Source of the DNA: Echinococcus granulosus
Lineage: Eukaryota; Platyhelminthes; Cestoda; Cyclophyllidea; Taeniidae
Direction: 5' to 3'
DNA length: 51,352 bases
NCBI RefSeq assembly: GCF_000524195.1
Contig: NW_020170451.1
Location: 383,902-435,253, forward strand
The notes below the pieces were generated by a model. It was given only the letters and a program-made list of their open reading frames with translations, ran no database searches and had not been told where the DNA came from. Below are positions 46,401 through 51,352 of the stretch, piece by piece (positions within the stretch are counted from its first letter, which is position 1; each line of letters starts with the position of its first letter). Made by a program: the position numbers and the translations under genes.

Positions 46401-49400
46401 CCAGGCATCAGTAGTGGTGAACTGGCTATCCATCCATCCAACTGAAGTGAGAGCAGGGGAAAAAGCGCCCACGCGTACGTACGCAACTCGAGAAGGCATA
46501 ACCGAGAGCGGGAGCAGGCGGAGGAAGGCGGTGAGCGAGAGGCCCTATCGATCGATTGACCGATTTCGAGGCGCGAGCGCGCGAGTCTGATGCGCACGTG
46601 CGACCGAGTTGTGGTCGGTCTGTGGGTAGGCGCGTGCGAGCGCTCTCACACACCTCCGCACACGTGACACGCGCCAGTCAGACAGGCAGGCAGTAGAAAT
46701 GAGTAGAAACGAGGCCATAGGAGCGGCATCTCTGTTTCGAGCATGACCAAGGGAAAGGGCGACGGTGGTGGCAGTGGAGTGGGGCAAGCAGAGAGCCTGC
46801 TGGACCCAGGCACTGTGTGCACGTGTGCGTGTGTGTGTGCATGAGTTCCTTAGGGAACAGGCCTGTGCATGCCATTACTCACGCGCATTGGCAGTAAAAT
46901 TGAAGCTGACACTTTGCCAGCCCGGGTTAGTTTAGGTGGTGTATTTAACGTAGCCCCTTATCAAAAAGTACTCACTGTGGGTTGCAGATAGAATATCGGG
47001 TCAATAACTAAACAAAGTAAGATTGCGGCATTCCTGAAGGACACAGTGATGGATGGGAATCTGAAAGTACTTCACTACAAGCGCACAGAAGGGCCGAGAG
47101 AATGGTAGCAGTTGTGACAATCGGAACCTCAAATGCGATCATAAGAGGCTACTATGCTAGTTTGCCCCGCATAAGTTGCTTTAAGTAGCCACTCATTCGC
47201 AGGTAAAATGGCATTATTTCTAAATCATTCCAGCTGATGCCACGGCTTTGAGAAATCACTGCACTGCTCCAGTAGACAATGTTTGAAATCATCTGACGGC
47301 AATTGTCTTGAAATCGTAAATTAGAACCGCATATGCTATAAACACTATAATCTGCTGACTGGGAAAGGGCACCTAATGGGGATTCAGCAGTTCATTGCTT
47401 ACAATGTAGTCTTGCTTTGAGGTAATTTTATTCTTTATTCCCATTGTTGGAGTGCAAGCGGGCAAACTTGGATCTCATGGGCTTTCCTTTTTTTACTTAA
47501 AAAGTGTAACTCTTCCGGTAAACTCAACTGTCAACTGTTATTGCGCCAGTCCCCCTTTCTTTACACGTGTATGTGTGCGTATGTACGCGCTTTGGTCAAA
47601 AAGATTGAAAAGGTGCTCTAAAGTTAAACCATTAGCTTCCTCTCTCTCCTTCTTTCCCTCCCTCTCTCGCTCACTCCTTATTTGCGGTTAGTGACAAGCC
47701 CACTTGCCCGTTGTCTGGCCCTCACCACCACCACTAGGCCTGTGGGCTTAGGAAACGTTAGGTGCTAGCGTGCATGCCTACTGTCATAAACACACACACT
47801 GGCACAAAACCTGCCTGCCACCTGTCATCCCCCACGTGGTCGGTCTGTTAGGGCCCAGTGGGACTGGCCAAAATAGGGAGAGGGGAGAGGAAGAGGCGGG
47901 TTAGGCTAGAGGAGGAAGGAATGGAGAGGAGAGCCAAAAACCATACATCGTCCACTCCATTGGTGATTAGATAAGTGACTGTACGCGTGTGTGTGTAAAG
48001 CCGACTATTTGTGCCTAGTTGCACCTACAAGAAAGTTGTCACAAACCACCTCCTTTCTTCCTCCGTAATACCGACAGTAAGCCTACTAATTAGCTTTGTG
48101 AATTTCTGAGTTTATTTGTGTACCTGCGCGTGCGGCAGTGAAATTAGCACCTTCCCACCCATTATTCGCAAACAGTGCTACGTTTCTAGGCTTCCTCAGA
48201 CTAAATAATTGCCTGTGGCAAAAGGGGTGGAAAGGATTAGAAGCTTCAATGCGATGATTTGGCGCCTTCAGTAAGTCATATAATTCAAGAGTCTAACCAC
48301 CCCTTTGCCACCTAAAAGTAGAATATGCTAAATCCAAGGAAGAAACGCACAGATTTTTGAGCTCGAACTTAATTCGAATATAGCGAGGGAAAATCCACGA
48401 TTTTCTCTATTTAGTTTAAGCCAGAAAACAATGTTTTTCCTTCTCAAACGTGGTCTGTGGCAAGAAAAAACCAATTTTAAACCTTTTGCATGCAACTCGC
48501 TACCAACTAATTTGTGTCATCATGTCGTAAACTCTTCTCTAAGACTCGAAAACATCCTTGAAGAGGAGGATTACGTCCACCTAACTCCCCAGTTCGGTTT
48601 GTGCGAATTTCCATCCTTTACGCTTGACGAAGTCTCATAGTCAAGTAGATTGGATAAGCTCTCCCAAGTCTCCTCCACGGGCCCAGACACTCGTGGTGCC
48701 GCAGTTGTACACAGTGACCGCTACTTCTCCAATCTGCCTCATCTAGTAGCGTGTTCTATAGGCACTAAGGATTGTGCAATTTGGATGCTAACGTCTTCCT
48801 CAGGGTTTTTCAAAGCGCCTGTTAAAAACGTTTACGTAAAATTTGTTTCATGACTCCACCGTTAGCAGTTATGAGCCAGTTAATTGACAGAGAGAAGCGG
48901 ACGTTAAAATAGTAATGGTACGGTGATCAAAAAGCGATTTGTTCTGTCCAAAAGGTCTTTGTGACGCAAAACATCAGAATGCGTTAGTCAAGCTACAACC
49001 AATGACAAAGTAATCCTGTGCTTAAAATGCCTCAACTTGGAAATGGGGATAAGCTGCTGGTACACGGATTGCTGCCGAAACGCCGTTGAGATTCCAACAC
49101 TAGAGCTCAGGTTTGCTGTTTAAAGGGCAAATTTTTGATCCTTTTTTAACGTGAAATCTGCAAAGGATTAGGAAAAGTAAATTTAAAATATGTAATGAGG
49201 GTTGGAATATCATTAAGGTGAACGCTTTAGGGCGTTGAATATTCAGTCTAACAGGGAGAAAAGAAAGTAAACTTGCGTTTTGTTTAGTCATTTCTAATGC
49301 CCCCAGAGTGAGTTACTAAATCCACTCATTTATTTGTAACAATTTGATTGTTTGTTTCACATTTTGTTTTGGTTACGCGGACACTGAAGGGCACGACCAC

Positions 49401-51352
49401 TGTACTTCTGCTCGGCGGCACGGTCTCCTGGCCACGATGGAATAACTCGGGGCGCTACATTGGTGAAAACAGAAAGCGAACTCGATCTTAAAGGACAGCT
49501 ACCATAATTTCTTTTACTGGATGATAAATCACAACTTGACGGAAGAAGGGCATGTACTGCGGATGGGAGAATTTGTGACCACCCCTAGAAAAGGGTTGCA
49601 AATGACGTCTACCTTCGGCTACTACCCGAGTCCCGTGTTCTAGAGAACTGCTACATCCAGCTAAAGCAATACTAATCGTGGTCATGAATTATCAGGAGAA
49701 GATCGTTTCGGAGCTGTCTACGTTACTCGTATGAAGACGTCAACTAAGTGAACACATGATACCTCCTTCACCTCCCTACTAGCTGGATGGAATCCAGATA
49801 GCTAACTATGAGTGGGAAGCATTGAAGTGAGAACAAAGTGACAAGGAGAAAATAGACACAAAATCTTGTCCCACGAAACTATTTTAACCTCCACCCTATA
49901 TGAAATGGCTGTGCTCTTAGGCCAGTGTTCTTACAACTAGCGGTGAACATACAAGAAGGCAGCACATTCTCCATTTTCCCAATGGAGTTCTTAAAATGGA
50001 CAAAACTCTTGATGCAGTGGAACTTGCCAAGAGGGATCAGTGATGCTGCAGTCAGATACCGTCCTAGTTGCAAGCAAGTTAGACAAATGGGACTGTTAGT
50101 TTGTGGGCATGCGTTGTGCAGCACCGACTACGTTGTAATGGCCGACGCGGGTGGTTGACCACAGGGAGTGCCGGAGACGAAACTCGAAAGGAGAGTTGGG
50201 CTATGTAGTACTTTATAATTATTTTTTTAAAAATTTTTGCTATGGCTTCACGAGCACCCAAGGCTCGCCTTTGTACTTCTGCTGTGGCATGGCCACCGGG
50301 CCATACCAGTAGCTCACCTCCCCCACAGCCCATCTGTACGTCTGTAATACATATTCTACCCAAGTATTATACCTCCTTTCGTCTTCGGGTAAGACTCGGG
50401 GCACTATATGCTAACTAAACGAATTACTCACTTTCATTTTTTGCCTTTTCGGTATTATTCTGTTTAATCTTATGTAATTCACTACTTTACTCAATAAAAT
50501 ACGCTTTGAAGTAGTCTGTCAATGATTAATTTACAATAGAATCAAGCTGTTTTCGGTCATAAATATTCATCGTATCAATACCTTTCGATTTTACCCCATG
50601 AATTCAACTGCGTTCTTATCAAAACAACTTGTCAATGACCCTCAAAACGATTGACCTACGCAGTCGTTAAGTTGGTGTTTGGGGTCCACCAACAACAGTG
50701 CGGGGTAGAACTACTGGGAGAGACGGAACAAATGGCAGTCTGTTAAACTTTTACACAGTTTAAATTGCTGCATAATTTTTCACAGTCATTTGCTCTAAGA
50801 GATCCGCAATCAGTTAACCTTAAGGGATGGATTTTCAAAAGGTGCCACGCCTGATTTCTACCTCAAGCATTCATGCTTCACATTCAAATAAGGTTATTAT
50901 CCGAAAAATCTGACAGTTATAATTGTGAAATATCCAAAATAGAGGAAAACTATCACGTCTTTCGAGAACATATATTTAAAATAGGATTCTACTTTTAGGG
51001 GTTACTGTTGAGTTGTTCTTAGTAATGAATAGTGTAGAACAGACAGACTACTGATTTGTAGCTAGGAGTAAATGTGTAAGTAGAAACGGGTTAGCTTTGG
51101 ACTACCATACGACATTCAAAAGTTTCCCCCTGCAATTACACTTTTCTCCATTTTTAAATTGTATTTTAAACCACGAGGGTCCGTCCTTCCGCACCAATGA
51201 GACCGTTGGAATGCCTTTTTCCTCTCCCTAGTTAAATTATTTTAGTCTCTTTATTAGTTCCGATAAGGTTATAAACTTGTAGTTTCCAATGCCCTTTAAT
51301 AGAATTACTATATAAACAACACTTTCAAAATTGGCACTGTTTTCTTGAAAAT
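40442..51352. other. Non-coding upstream region of copy B
   Basis: Same content as 14831-25741: no supported gene; CpG-rich patches at 44741-45181 and 46461-46871, the 10-G tract at 43772-43781, and the possible dispersed-repeat remnants at 49401-49460 and 50272-50409. It ends with the window. Confidence 0.55.

Larger units (their letters stand above)
25742..51352. repeat. 25,611-bp tandem unit, copy B
   Basis: This is the second copy of the unit, directly abutting copy A with no spacer. It ends on the last base of the window, so the window contains exactly two units after the 130-base flank. The constant offset means no net insertion or deletion along 25.6 kb. That degree of identity, and an end coinciding with the window end, fit a duplicated assembly segment better than an old genomic duplication; a very recent duplication cannot be excluded from sequence alone. 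Confidence 0.97.

Noticed and set aside
131..51352. Transposon or integrated virus as the duplicated unit
   Set aside because: The unit ends have no terminal inverted or long terminal repeats and no target-site duplication, and no transposase, integrase, reverse transcriptase or capsid motif was seen in any open frame.
1..51352. CRISPR array, bacterial operon, rRNA or tRNA genes
   Set aside because: No regularly spaced short repeats, no bacterial-type gene clusters, and no tRNA B-box or rRNA sequence recognised on reading. A covariance-model search would be needed to exclude small RNAs.

Overview
The window looks like nuclear DNA from a flatworm, most likely a tapeworm. The only clear gene is metazoan and split by introns. 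Three of its seven introns are exactly 34 nt and a fourth is 66 nt, which fits the very short intron classes known in cestodes. Base composition is moderate, gene density is low, and there are no operons, bacterial-type genes, CRISPR arrays or recognisable rRNA/tRNA. The phylum call is inference; no species is claimed.

Layout. Bases 1-130 are a unique flank that begins with a run of 11 G. Bases 131-25741 are a 25,611-bp unit, and bases 25742-51352 are the same unit again, head to tail. Every open frame and every stretch compared recurs at a constant offset of +25,611 with no difference seen. The window length is exactly 130 + 2 x 25,611. An assembly duplication is the simplest reading; a true recent tandem duplication or a read-through of a circular molecule are alternatives.

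Within one unit (copy A coordinates): 131-4988 is non-coding 3' flank. 4989-14474, minus strand, is one eight-exon gene model. 14475-about 14830 is a GC-rich, GA/GT-repeat probable promoter. From there to 25741 lies about 11 kb with no supported gene, only simple-sequence, CpG-rich patches and possible dispersed repeats.

The gene encodes a p66/GATAD2-type subunit of the NuRD (Mi-2) co-repressor. It has the VIVLS-plus-acidic segment, CR1 (MBD-binding helix), CR2 and the GATA-type zinc finger, followed by a Gln/Ala-rich tail. The first exon in the model, about 5.1 kb upstream, encodes a complete THAP zinc finger (C-x4-C...C-x2-H, AVPT box). Its donor is in phase 1 and joins in frame to the p66 exons, predicting a THAP-p66 chimera of about 765 residues. 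A sequence-specific DNA-binding module on a NuRD scaffold subunit would be unusual and is the main biological candidate here. The exon join is an inference that needs transcript evidence; the two halves are each well supported on their own.
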